64,000 nt of DNA, from contig NZ_JACHMY010000001.1 of NCBI RefSeq assembly GCF_014205135.1, positions 4,278,001 through 4,342,000 of the forward strand, in the 5' to 3' direction. Shown in pieces: positions 26,645 through 34,242 of this stretch (position 1 is its first letter; every line of letters begins with the position of its first letter). The DNA comes from Kribbella italica (GTDB lineage: Bacteria; Actinomycetota; Actinomycetes; Propionibacteriales; Kribbellaceae). The notes below the pieces were generated by a model. The model did no database searches and was not told the origin of the DNA. It saw nothing but the letters and a program-made list of their open reading frames with translations. Made by a program: the position numbers and the translations under genes.

Positions 26645-28159
26645 ATGACTACGACCGTGAACCCGCCGACCCGGGCAGGCCGCCGCGAGTGGCTCGGCCT
26701 GGCCGTCCTGGCCCTGCCGACCATCCTGATTGGCCTGGACATGACCGTCCTGCACCTGGCCGCCCCGATGCTGACCGCCGATCTCGGCCCGAGCAGCTCC
26801 GAGCTGCTCTGGATCATCGACGTGTACGGCTTCGTCGTCGCGGGCCTGCTGATCACGATGGGCACGGTCGGCGACCGGATCGGCCGGCGCCGGCTGCTGA
26901 TGATCGGCGCCGCCGGGTTCGCGGTCGCGTCGCTGATCGCCGCGTTCGCGACCAGCGCGGCGATGCTGATCGGCGCCCGGGCGCTGCTCGGTCTGGCCGG
27001 GGCCACGCTGATGCCGTCGACGCTCTCGCTGATCAGCAACATGTTCCGCGACCCGCGGCAGCGCCAGCTGGCGATCGCGATCTGGATGACCAACTTCATG
27101 GTCGGCGGGATCGCCGGTCCGCTGGTCGGCGGCGTCCTGCTGGAGAACTTCCACTGGGGCGCGGTGTTCCTGATCGGCATCCCGCCGCTGCTGCTCCTGC
27201 TCGTGCTGGCCCGGCCGCTGCTGCCCGAGTTCCGTCACCCCGGTGCGGGCCGGATCGACCTGCCCAGCGTGGTGCTGTCCACCGGTGCAATCATCGCGGT
27301 GGTCTATGCCCTGAAGGAGACCGCCAAGGATGGCGTACACCTGATCACCCTCGCCGTACTGGCCGCAGGCCTGCTGGCCGGCTACACCTTCGTACGGCGT
27401 CAGCTGACCCTGGCCGAGCCGCTGGTGGACCTGCGCCTGTTCCACCTGCCGTCGTTCAGCGTCTCGCTGGGTGCACAGACCTTCGGCCTGTTCGTCCTGG
27501 CCGCTACCGGCTTCCTGTCGGTCCAGTACTTCCAGCTGGTGCTCGGCCTGTCGCCGCTGAAGGCAGGCCTGTGGATGATGCCGTCAGCTGTCTCCGGGAT
27601 CCTCGGCACGCTCGGTGGGCCGCTGATCGTCCGGCGGCTGAACGCCGGTACGGCGATGACGCTGGGCTTCCTCATCGCTGTCCCCGGTCTGGCGCTGATG
27701 GCTGTGTCCGGCCTCACGACGACCGTCGTCGGCCTGGTGATCGCCAACTTCGGCATCCAGCTCGTCCTGGCCCTCACGTACGACCTGGTGGTCGGCAGTG
27801 CTCCGCCGGAGCGCGCCGGACTCGCGTCAGGCATGGGCGAGACCGGCACCGAACTCGGCATGGCCCTCGGCGTCGCTGTAGCCGGCAGTCTGGTCACAGC
27901 GGTCTACCGCAGCCAGGTGACCGAGCAGACGCTGCCCGCTGGGGTCTCCAGCGACGCACGCGACACACTGGGCAGCGCGGTCGCAGTGGCCGAGCAGCTG
28001 CCTGGCCCGCTGGCCAGGCAGGTCCTGGAGCTCACCAGGTCGGCGTACACGAACGGCGTACAGGTCGCTGCCCTCGTCAGCTTGGGCATCGTCGTCGTGC
28101 TGGCTGTGGCCACCGCCACCCTGCTGCGAACCAAGCAGCGGGATACCGTGGAGTCGTGA
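26645..28159 (+). CDS. MFS drug exporter, DHA2 (14-helix) family
   Basis: Protein of 504 residues with about 14 hydrophobic helices. Motif C/D1-type LDMTVLHLAAPML in helix 1, motif A GDRIGRRRLLMIG between helices 2 and 3, and ARALLGLAGATLMPSTLSLI after it place it with QacA/LfrA/SmvA-type proton antiporters for cationic or hydrophobic drugs. ATG 26645 is preferred over 26636. Its last bases GTGA overlap the start of the next gene, so the two are translationally coupled. Substrate unknown. Confidence 0.92.
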   Translation: MTTTVNPPTRAGRREWLGLAVLALPTILIGLDMTVLHLAAPMLTADLGPSSSELLWIIDVYGFVVAGLLITMGTVGDRIGRRRLLMIGAAGFAVASLIAAFATSAAMLIGARALLGLAGATLMPSTLSLISNMFRDPRQRQLAIAIWMTNFMVGGIAGPLVGGVLLENFHWGAVFLIGIPPLLLLLVLARPLLPEFRHPGAGRIDLPSVVLSTGAIIAVVYALKETAKDGVHLITLAVLAAGLLAGYTFVRRQLTLAEPLVDLRLFHLPSFSVSLGAQTFGLFVLAATGFLSVQYFQLVLGLSPLKAGLWMMPSAVSGILGTLGGPLIVRRLNAGTAMTLGFLIAVPGLALMAVSGLTTTVVGLVIANFGIQLVLALTYDLVVGSAPPERAGLASGMGETGTELGMALGVAVAGSLVTAVYRSQVTEQTLPAGVSSDARDTLGSAVAVAEQLPGPLARQVLELTRSAYTNGVQVAALVSLGIVVVLAVATATLLRTKQRDTVES

Positions 28160-29016
28160 GTACGCCGCGCACGCTGACCCTGCCCGACGGGGTTCGTCCC
28201 GTCACGCTCGAGACCGACCGTGGCAACTTCGCCACCCTGCAGGCCGTGCCCGACGTCGGTACGCCGCTCGGTACGGCGCTGCTGGTCCCGGGCTGGACCG
28301 GCAGCAAGGAGGACTTCACTCCGCTGGTCGACCACCTGGCCCGCTTCGGCTGGCGCGCGGTCGCGGTCGACCAGCGGGGACAGTACGAGACGCCCGGACC
28401 GGCCGACCCCTCGGCGTACACGCTGAAGGAGCTCGCGCTCGACGTGGTCGCGATGAGCAAGGAGCTGGGCGGCTACAGCCAGCTGGTCGGGCACTCGTTC
28501 GGCGGGCTGGTCGCGCGGGAGGCGGTGCTGGCCGACTCGTCGGTGTTCTCCACGATCACGCTGCTCTGCTCGGGGCCGGGCGGCTTCAGCGACGAGGCGA
28601 AGGTGCAGGGGCTGCAGATGCTGGCGTTCGGCCTCGACAACCTGCCGATCGAGCAGGTGTACGACCTGAAGCTGGAGCACGACAGCAAGGAGCCGCGGTA
28701 CGTCGCGCCCGCGACCGAGATCGCGGCGTTCCTGCGCCGGCGGTTCACCGGGAACGTGCCGGTGGGCCTGGCCGAGATCAGCAAGCGGCTGATCGACGCG
28801 GAGGACCGGACCGAGAAGCTGGCGGCGTCCGGCGTACGGGCTCAGGTCGCGTACGGCGAGACCGACGACGGCTGGCCGCTCGCGGTGCAGGACCGGATGG
28901 CCGACCTGCTCGGCGTGAAGCCGCAGGTGATCGCCGACGCCGGCCACTCCCCCGCGATCGAGCAACCGGCCGCGACCGCGCGGATCCTGGTCGACTTCTT
29001 CCACGACCACCACTGA
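28156..29016 (+). CDS. Alpha/beta-hydrolase coupled to the MFS exporter
   Basis: Protein of 286 residues: LLVPGWTGSKEDF oxyanion loop, VDQRGQYETPGP, nucleophile elbow LVGHSFGGLVA (Ser near 114), Asp in YGETDDGWPL region and His in DAGHSPAIEQ near the C-terminus. The triad appears complete. GTG 28156 overlaps the exporter stop by 4 bases (GTGA), so the pair works as one unit; the hydrolase may modify the exported compound or be carried along in the operon. Cytoplasmic; substrate unknown. Confidence 0.87.
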   Translation: MSTPRTLTLPDGVRPVTLETDRGNFATLQAVPDVGTPLGTALLVPGWTGSKEDFTPLVDHLARFGWRAVAVDQRGQYETPGPADPSAYTLKELALDVVAMSKELGGYSQLVGHSFGGLVAREAVLADSSVFSTITLLCSGPGGFSDEAKVQGLQMLAFGLDNLPIEQVYDLKLEHDSKEPRYVAPATEIAAFLRRRFTGNVPVGLAEISKRLIDAEDRTEKLAASGVRAQVAYGETDDGWPLAVQDRMADLLGVKPQVIADAGHSPAIEQPAATARILVDFFHDHH

Positions 29017-29089
29017 GGACAAGCCGTCACCTGGCCCTCTGCGGTGGTTAATCTGGTCTAGTCCGACCGGCCACTCGAGAGGGTCCCCG

Positions 29090-30076
29090 ATGAACGCGAC
29101 GGTCAGCCCTCGGCACACCGAGCTGGTCCTGGGCGAGCTGAGCCGGGTCCGGATCGGCGTCGCGCCGGCACCGATGGCGAGCCTGATCTCGCTGGTCGTC
29201 GACACGCTCGGTGGCCCCCGCCAGGGGATCGCCCCGGACTGGATCCGCACGATCCGCCGGGCGCTGCCGCCCGACGCGGCCCAAGCGGTGATCCCGATGT
29301 TCAACCGCACCGGCGCGCTGCTGCCGGCCTGCCTGACCCCGCTCGGGATCGACGGTTCGCCCGTCCAGGAGCAGCTCGACCGGATCGCGAACGTCACGCC
29401 CGACGAGCTCGGCGAGGACGTCGAACTCATGACACCTGGCGAGCCGCCGATGCCCTGGAGGGGTGCACTGCGGCGGCCGCGCCAGTGGCTCGGGCTGTAC
29501 GTGAGGCTGCTGACCGCGGCCTGGACGGCGTACGCGCCGATCTGGCAGGAGTCGAGCGGGATCCGCGCGCGGGAGACCGACCGGATCGGCGCTGCGACCG
29601 TGACGGGCGGGCTCGACGTACTGCTGTCCAACCTGAGCACCCGTGCCCGGTACGGCGAGCAGACGCTCTACCTGTCCGACCAGCACCCGTACCGGGTCGT
29701 CCTCAAGGACCGGCCCGTCGTACTGGTCCCGCTGGTGTCCGGTACGTCGGCGTCGGTCTTCAACCTGGACGAGCCGGACCGGGTGTGGCTTGGCTACCCG
29801 GTCCCCGGCCTGGACCGCCTGGGCGAGGCGCCGCCACCAGCTGCCGACAGCCTCGCCCTGCTGATCGGCCCGCTCCGCGCCGCCATCCTGCGCGCCCTGG
29901 TCCGCCCTGTCTCCATGGGCCGCCTGGCCCGCCAGCTGAACGCCGGGCCCAGCACGGCGACGTACCACTGCACCCAGCTCGCGGCAGCCGGCCTGGTCGT
30001 CCGACACCGCGCCGGCCGCGAGGTCCGCATCCAACGCACCCCTCGCGGCGACGCCCTGGTCGACCTGCTCAGCTGA
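29090..30076 (+). CDS. ArsR-like winged-helix transcriptional regulator
   Basis: Protein of 328 residues. The C-terminal part (about 255-325) is an ArsR-like winged helix: LIGPLRAAILRALVRPVSMGRLARQL, then GPSTATYHCTQLAAAGLVVRHRAGREVRIQRT. The long N-terminal domain is not recognised in detail; it begins VSPRHTELVLGELSRVRIG and resembles in layout the DUF5937-ArsR proteins at 50750 and 54753, though sequence likeness is weak. It may regulate the exporter/hydrolase pair directly upstream. It ends 8 bases inside the end of the convergent anti-sigma-like gene. Confidence 0.8.
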   Translation: MNATVSPRHTELVLGELSRVRIGVAPAPMASLISLVVDTLGGPRQGIAPDWIRTIRRALPPDAAQAVIPMFNRTGALLPACLTPLGIDGSPVQEQLDRIANVTPDELGEDVELMTPGEPPMPWRGALRRPRQWLGLYVRLLTAAWTAYAPIWQESSGIRARETDRIGAATVTGGLDVLLSNLSTRARYGEQTLYLSDQHPYRVVLKDRPVVLVPLVSGTSASVFNLDEPDRVWLGYPVPGLDRLGEAPPPAADSLALLIGPLRAAILRALVRPVSMGRLARQLNAGPSTATYHCTQLAAAGLVVRHRAGREVRIQRTPRGDALVDLLS

Positions 30077-31100
30077 CCGGCCGGATGTACGGCTGCAGGT
30101 CCAGCGAGTCCACCCCGACCGGCTTCAGCGCGGTCAGCGTCTTCTCATCCAGGATCCGCAGCTCCACCCGCACGGGCTTGTCGCCGACGCCAAGCCCCAC
30201 CGAGGTGATCCCGTACTCCCGAATCGGCAGCGCCTCCACGGCCGCCTGCTGCTTCGCGGCCTCGGACTGGCTCACCTTCACCTGCGTCACGCACAGGTTG
30301 CCCTTGACCTGCGGCTCCAGCGCCCGCCGTACGGCCGCGACATCGCCGTGCGCGACACCGATCATCAGGACGCTCGGCTTGTTCGGCGGGGCACCGGGCG
30401 TCGTCTCGGTCGGGAACCCTTCCGGCCAGCCGATCCACGGGTTCTGCAGGTCCGCCGTACGAGCCTTCACGAACTGCTCGATCGCTGGGGTGATCGACTG
30501 ACTCGCGTCGCCCTTCGTCCATCCACCGGCGGGCGCCGCACACGGAACCGTCGGCGCCGCGTCGCCCGGCTGCACTGTCGCAGGCGGTCCCTGTTCCTCG
30601 ACCGCGATCGTCCCGGCCTTCCAGATCCCGACCAGCTTGGCGTTGCCGGTCTTGACGCCGCCGATCACGTTCAGGTCGATCAGCCGCGTGAGATCGACCC
30701 CGGTCAGATCCACCGCCGCACCGGGCGCGCACGCCGGCGCCTCGCCCCCGGGACCGCCCACCGAGATCGCCGGCACCGGCAAGCAGTACCGCACCGGTAC
30801 GCCGGGCGCCGCGACCACCTGACCGCTGACCTCCACCCGGTCCCCGTCCCGGACCTCCAGCGGATGCGTCTTCCCGTTGCCCGGGGCAACCACCGGCTCG
30901 TCGTCGCCGCCGGGCAGGACGACCAGCGCCGCCGCCGCGATCGCCGCGACGCTCGCCGCGGCCAGCGCCGGAACGACCCATCGCCGCCTCGGCTTCCGCG
31001 TGATCCGCTCCAGATCCGGCTCCGGTGGCGAAGGCTGCTCGGCACGCCACCGAGAACCCGCCTGCCGCAGCAGCTCGTCGATCTCGTCGGTCGGTGTCAT
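30069..31100 (-). CDS. Single-pass membrane protein paired with ECF sigma factor (probable anti-sigma/sensor)
   Basis: Protein of 343 residues. A short cytoplasmic part (about 1-40) with DEIDELLRQAGSRW, a membrane helix (about 41-63), then a 280-residue outside domain with several Cys (RYCLPVP, APACAPG, TVPCAAP, NLCVTQV). The first codon overlaps the sigma stop (ATGA), so the two are coupled. This is the usual genetic arrangement of an anti-sigma factor, but no zinc-binding HxxxCxxC motif is present. The role as sensor is inference from position. The outer domain is not recognised. Confidence 0.75.
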   Translation of the reverse strand: MTPTDEIDELLRQAGSRWRAEQPSPPEPDLERITRKPRRRWVVPALAAASVAAIAAAALVVLPGGDDEPVVAPGNGKTHPLEVRDGDRVEVSGQVVAAPGVPVRYCLPVPAISVGGPGGEAPACAPGAAVDLTGVDLTRLIDLNVIGGVKTGNAKLVGIWKAGTIAVEEQGPPATVQPGDAAPTVPCAAPAGGWTKGDASQSITPAIEQFVKARTADLQNPWIGWPEGFPTETTPGAPPNKPSVLMIGVAHGDVAAVRRALEPQVKGNLCVTQVKVSQSEAAKQQAAVEALPIREYGITSVGLGVGDKPVRVELRILDEKTLTALKPVGVDSLDLQPYIRPVS

Positions 31101-31600
31101 TCGCTGACCTCCAGCAAGGACCGCAGGCGCGCCCGCGCGTCGGAAAGAGTTGATTTCACGGTGCCCTCGGAGCACCCCATCACGGCGGCCGTGTCGGCCA
31201 CCGACAGATCGGCGAAGTAGAAACAGTCCACCGCCAGCCGCTGCCGCACCGACAACGCCTCCATCGCCTGCCCGACGTCCACCCGCCCGTCGACGTCCCC
31301 ACCCGTCGCCGCGGCGTCGTGCTCGGCCAACTCCACCACCGGCCGAACCCGCCGCGCCGCCTTCCGCGCCTGGTCCGCCGTGATCGCCAGCAACCACGCC
31401 GACGCCGACCCGCGCGCCGCGTCGTACTGCCCACGCTTCATCCAGGCACGCGTCAACGCCTCCTGCACGATGTCGTCCCGGTCGGCCCCCACCCCCAACC
31501 GCCCGGCCACCCGCGCCATCGCCGGCAGATGCGGCCGCACCCACGCGACAAACCCGGCCCCGTCCGCCGGAGGCGCCACCACCCCACCCCGCTCGATCAT
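31097..31600 (-). CDS. ECF RNA polymerase sigma factor (SigE-like family)
   Basis: Sigma-70 family protein of 167 residues. Region 2 includes ARVAGRLGVGADRDDIVQEALTRAW (shown in part: DDIVQEALTRAW) and region 4 includes LSVRQRLAVDCFYFADLSV then MGCSEGTVKSTLSDARARL. ATG 31600 is chosen; no strong ribosome site. It directs polymerase to an unknown regulon, presumably under control of the coupled membrane protein. It diverges from the RelA/SpoT cassette across about 190 bases. Confidence 0.9.
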   Translation of the reverse strand: MIERGGVVAPPADGAGFVAWVRPHLPAMARVAGRLGVGADRDDIVQEALTRAWMKRGQYDAARGSASAWLLAITADQARKAARRVRPVVELAEHDAAATGGDVDGRVDVGQAMEALSVRQRLAVDCFYFADLSVADTAAVMGCSEGTVKSTLSDARARLRSLLEVSE

Positions 31601-31712
31601 CGTCGCAGCCACACCCTGTCTACCCTCTCCACCCCACGTCCGGTTGGGTCCCTCCACCAAACCCCCAACGACCCCACCCCCACCAGGTCACAACCTGAAA
31701 CCTCCTCACCAG

Positions 31713-31721
31713 TTATCCACA
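31713..31721 (+). promoter_or_regulatory. DnaA-box-like TTATCCACA upstream of cassette 1
   Basis: Exact match to the classical DnaA box, 39 bases before the putative -10 of the first toxin-like gene. The equivalent place in unit 2 has TTGTCCACA, the actinomycete form. Confidence 0.4.
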
Positions 31722-31736
31722 GATCCAAATCCCCAC

Positions 31737-31765
31737 CCCACGGCCACTCCCGAACTCACTACCTT
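31737..31765 (+). promoter_or_regulatory. Conserved promoter of cassette 1
   Basis: CCCACG (31737-31742), 17-base spacer, TACCTT (31760-31765). The same elements at the same distances occur before unit 2 (CCCACG 33038-33043, TACGGT 33061-33066). The start codon is 29 bases after the -10 in both. Conservation between copies is the main support. Confidence 0.45.
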
Positions 31766-31794
31766 CGAAGAACAACGACCACCTGGGGGATCAG

Positions 31795-32616
31795 ATGCGG
31801 GACAACCGCCTACCGGAACCGGCGGAGCTGCACGCCCACGTCAGCCGAGCCCATCCCCTCGACTGGGGCGACCTACCGACCCGGGAGGAGATCGCCGCGC
31901 AGTACGGCGCCGACGCGGCGGACGGCGCGCTCGCCCTGCTCGCCGAGGCCGCTCGCGCCGAACCGCGGGTCACGGCCGACGTGACGGGATCGATCGACGA
32001 CGACGCGTTCGCGTACCACCTGAAGAACCGGCTGAAGTCGCCGCAGTCGCTGGCCCGCAAGCTGAAGAAGGAGAATCGGCTCGGTCCGCCGTACACACCG
32101 CCGGAGGACATCCTGCGGTACACCGTGGGCGTCGACCACCCGGACCAGGTCGTGCGAACCGCCCGGCAGCTGGTCGACCGGATGAGGGCGCGTGGCTGGT
32201 CGATGGCGTCGGCGCATCACTCTTACCAGCCGGGCAGCCGCTACAAAGGCCTGCACTTCTTCCTCCGTGGCCACGGACAGGTGGTCGAGTTGCAGGTCCA
32301 CTCCCGCCAGTCGATCGCCGTGAAGGAGGCGACGACCAGGTGGTACGAGGTCTTCCGGGACCGCGACCGACCGAAGGCCGAGAAGGACGAGGCGCTGGAC
32401 AAGTGCATCAAGTACTCGGACCCGATGACCCAGCCCGCCGGGATCGACGCACTGACACACCTGGGCGGCGTTCCGGTCGAGGTCAGAGGCTACGGTAGGA
32501 CACCCGCCAGATCGCCCAGGGCGACCGAGGGCTCCGCAGCGGGACAGGACAACGACCAGCGGCAGGAGCCGCACCGGCGCCGCAACCACCACGGACGGGA
32601 CGAGATCGACCGATGA
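31795..32616 (+). CDS. RelA/SpoT-fold nucleotidyl(pyrophospho)transferase, toxin-like, copy 1
   Basis: Protein of 273 residues. Core motifs of the RelA/SpoT synthetase fold: RLKSPQSLARK (R79, K81, S85, K89), DILRYTVGVD (D105, R108, D114), SRYKGLHFFLR (Y150, G152, H154) and VVELQVHS (E165, Q167). There is no HD hydrolase, TGS or ACT domain, so it is not a housekeeping Rel. The variant with DxxRYT and the trailing SxxxKE helix is the form found in polymorphic and toxin-antitoxin RelA/SpoT toxins, which make alarmones or pyrophosphorylate other targets. N-terminal ~70 residues and a His/Arg-rich C-tail are unassigned. It overlaps the partner gene by ATGA. Toxicity is inferred. Confidence 0.82.
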   Translation: MRDNRLPEPAELHAHVSRAHPLDWGDLPTREEIAAQYGADAADGALALLAEAARAEPRVTADVTGSIDDDAFAYHLKNRLKSPQSLARKLKKENRLGPPYTPPEDILRYTVGVDHPDQVVRTARQLVDRMRARGWSMASAHHSYQPGSRYKGLHFFLRGHGQVVELQVHSRQSIAVKEATTRWYEVFRDRDRPKAEKDEALDKCIKYSDPMTQPAGIDALTHLGGVPVEVRGYGRTPARSPRATEGSAAGQDNDQRQEPHRRRNHHGRDEIDR

Positions 32617-32930
32617 CGAGGCTGTATCTGATCAAGTCCAGGACCGGGGAGCCCCGCCTGGTCGCCGCCGTCATCGACGACGACGTGTGGACGTACGTCG
32701 CCAACACGGGCAAGTTCCACCGCAACTCGTCCGCGCAGGAAGACTACTTCTACCTGCAGCAGCTTCTGTACGACGCGATCGAGATCCCCGAGGCCAAGCG
32801 GCTGATCGCGGGCGGGCTCGGCACCTTCGACGGCGAAGTCGACCCCGACACCCTCCAGGAATGGCTCGACGACCCCTCCCCCATGGACCCCGAGATCGTC
32901 TTCGCCTCCATGGCCGCCGACCTCGGCTGA
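32613..32930 (+). CDS. 105-residue cassette partner, putative antitoxin, copy 1
   Basis: Acidic protein of 105 residues: MTRLYLIKSRTGEPRLVAAVIDDDVW, then YVANTGKFHRN (identical in copy 2), a middle helix and a C-terminus rich in Asp/Glu/Pro (DPSPMDPEIVFASMAADLG). No known domain recognised. It starts inside the toxin-like stop codon (ATGA), an overlap kept in both cassette copies. Tight coupling, small size, acidity against a basic-tailed RelA/SpoT protein, and retention when the toxin copy is broken all point to an antitoxin or immunity role; none of this proves it. Confidence 0.7.
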   Translation: MTRLYLIKSRTGEPRLVAAVIDDDVWTYVANTGKFHRNSSAQEDYFYLQQLLYDAIEIPEAKRLIAGGLGTFDGEVDPDTLQEWLDDPSPMDPEIVFASMAADLG

Positions 32931-33013
32931 GTAGTACGACGAGACAGCCGGGGCTCTCGGCTGGGCCGGCGCGGCGTCCATGCCGGTGCTCGGGGCAACT
33001 AAAACGTGGGAAG

Positions 33014-33066
33014 TTGTCCACAGATTCAGATCTCTGCCCCACGGCGGCTTCTCCAGTAACTACGGT
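33014..33066 (+). promoter_or_regulatory. Promoter region of cassette 2 with actinomycete-type DnaA box
   Basis: TTGTCCACA at 33014-33022, CCCACG at 33038-33043 and TACGGT at 33061-33066 align one-to-one with the unit 1 promoter. A GGGGGG ribosome site precedes the ATG at 33096. Confidence 0.45.
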
Positions 33067-33095
33067 CGAAGGACGACGACCACTGGGGGGCCTAC

Positions 33096-33916
33096 ATGCG
33101 GGACGACCGCTTGCCGGAGCCGGCGGAGTTGCATGCCCATCTCAGCCGGCGGTACCGACTCGACTGGGGTGACCTGCCGGATCGGCAGAGCATCGTGGCC
33201 GAGTTCGGTGTCAACGCGACGGAGCGGAGCCTTGCGTTGCTGGCTCGGGCCGCTCGGGTGGAGCCTCGGGTCACCGCGGACATGCTGGCCTCGATGGACG
33301 GCGCCATGTTCCGTACCACCTCGAGAATCGCCTGAAGTCGCCTCAGTCCTTGGCGCGCAAGCTGAAGGGCAACAGGCGGTACGCGAGGCCGGCCAAGGAA
33401 CCCGAGGACGTGCTGCGTTACACCGTCGGGGTCGATCGACCGGACCAGGTCGTTGGAACGGCAGAGCAAGTGGTGGACAGATTGACGGCTCGGGGGTGGA
33501 GTACGGAGTCGGCTCATCACTCCTACACCGAGGGCAGTCGTTACAAGGGCCTCCACATTTTCCTTCGCGCGCACGGGGAGCTGATCGAGGTCCAGGTGCA
33601 CTCCCGGGAGTCGATCGCCGTGAAGGAGGAGACCACCGCGGCGTACGAGATCGAGCGAGACCACCGGCAACCTCAGCATCTTCGCGACGAGATGCTCACC
33701 TTCGCCGTTGGTTGTTCGGCCGAGCTGACGCAGCCGGCTGGGATCGAGACCTTGACGAACCTGGGCGGCGTACCGGTCGAGCGGAGAAGTTACGGTAGAG
33801 AACGCGGTACGACGCCTCGCGCGTCGAAGGAGCTCCCGCCCACGACGGAGACCGAGCGCGGGCAGGAGCCACAGGAGCGCTGGCGCGACGACGGACGGGA
33901 CGGATTGGCACGATGA
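33096..33916 (+). pseudogene. RelA/SpoT-fold toxin-like gene, copy 2, frameshifted
   Basis: Paralog of 31795-32616. Reading starts MRDDRLPEPAELHAHLSRR and stops at 33335 in the wrong frame. Around 33310-33316 copy 1 has TTC-GCG-TAC-CAC while copy 2 has TTC-CG-TAC-CAC: one base is missing. The rest (from YHLENRLKSPQSLARKLKG to the end) is open in the shifted frame and keeps all catalytic motifs: DVLRYTVGVD, SRYKGLHIFLR, LIEVQVHS. Apart from this base the copies have equal length. Options: a recently inactivated toxin, a programmed frameshift, or a sequencing error. GTG or ATG restart within the second frame (from 33350) would lack the first synthetase motif. Confidence 0.85.
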
Positions 33917-34230
33917 CACGACTGTTCATGGTCAAGGATGAGGACGGCGAACCACACCTGGTGGCGGCGGTGATCGATCTCGACGTCTGGACCTACGTCG
34001 CGAACACCGGGAAGTTCCACCGGAACGAGACCGCCCGGCACGACTACTACTTCCTGCACGAGCTCGAGTACGTCGAGATCACGATCGCCGAAGCACAGCG
34101 CCTGATGGCCGCGGGAGTCGGGACTTTCGACGAGGCGGAGGACCCGGAGATCGTGCAGGAATGGCGGGACGACCGGACGGCTGTGGACCCGGAGGTCGTC
34201 TTCGCGTCGAAGGTTGCTGATCTCGCCTGA
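33913..34230 (+). CDS. 105-residue cassette partner, putative antitoxin, copy 2
   Basis: Intact 105-residue paralog of 32613-32930, roughly 60 percent identical by eye: MTRLFMVKDEDGEPHLVAAVIDLDVW, the invariant YVANTGKFHRN, and PEVVFASKVADLA at the end. It overlaps the end of the broken toxin-like gene by ATGA, as in copy 1. That it stays open and conserved beside a frameshifted toxin suggests selection to keep it, for example to neutralise copy 1 or incoming relatives. Confidence 0.7.
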   Translation: MTRLFMVKDEDGEPHLVAAVIDLDVWTYVANTGKFHRNETARHDYYFLHELEYVEITIAEAQRLMAAGVGTFDEAEDPEIVQEWRDDRTAVDPEVVFASKVADLA

Positions 34231-34242
34231 AGCCGCATCGCC

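Larger units (their letters stand above)
31713..34230 (+). repeat. Tandem duplication of a ~1.2-kb toxin-like/partner cassette
   Basis: Unit 1 is 31713-32930 and unit 2 is 33014-34230. Promoter, first gene and second gene correspond throughout at an offset of 1301 bases, dropping to 1300 after a one-base deletion in unit 2. The copies have diverged clearly, so the duplication is not recent. Confidence 0.88.

Noticed and set aside
32590..32930. Partner gene as a simple extension of the RelA/SpoT protein by frameshift fusion
   Set aside because: Both copies keep a separate ATG in an ATGA overlap and the partner has its own conserved N-terminus, so it is a separate gene.
33350..33916. An independent 188-residue gene starting inside the second toxin-like copy
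   Set aside because: It aligns along its full length with residues 85 onward of copy 1, has no ribosome site, and is explained by the one-base deletion.
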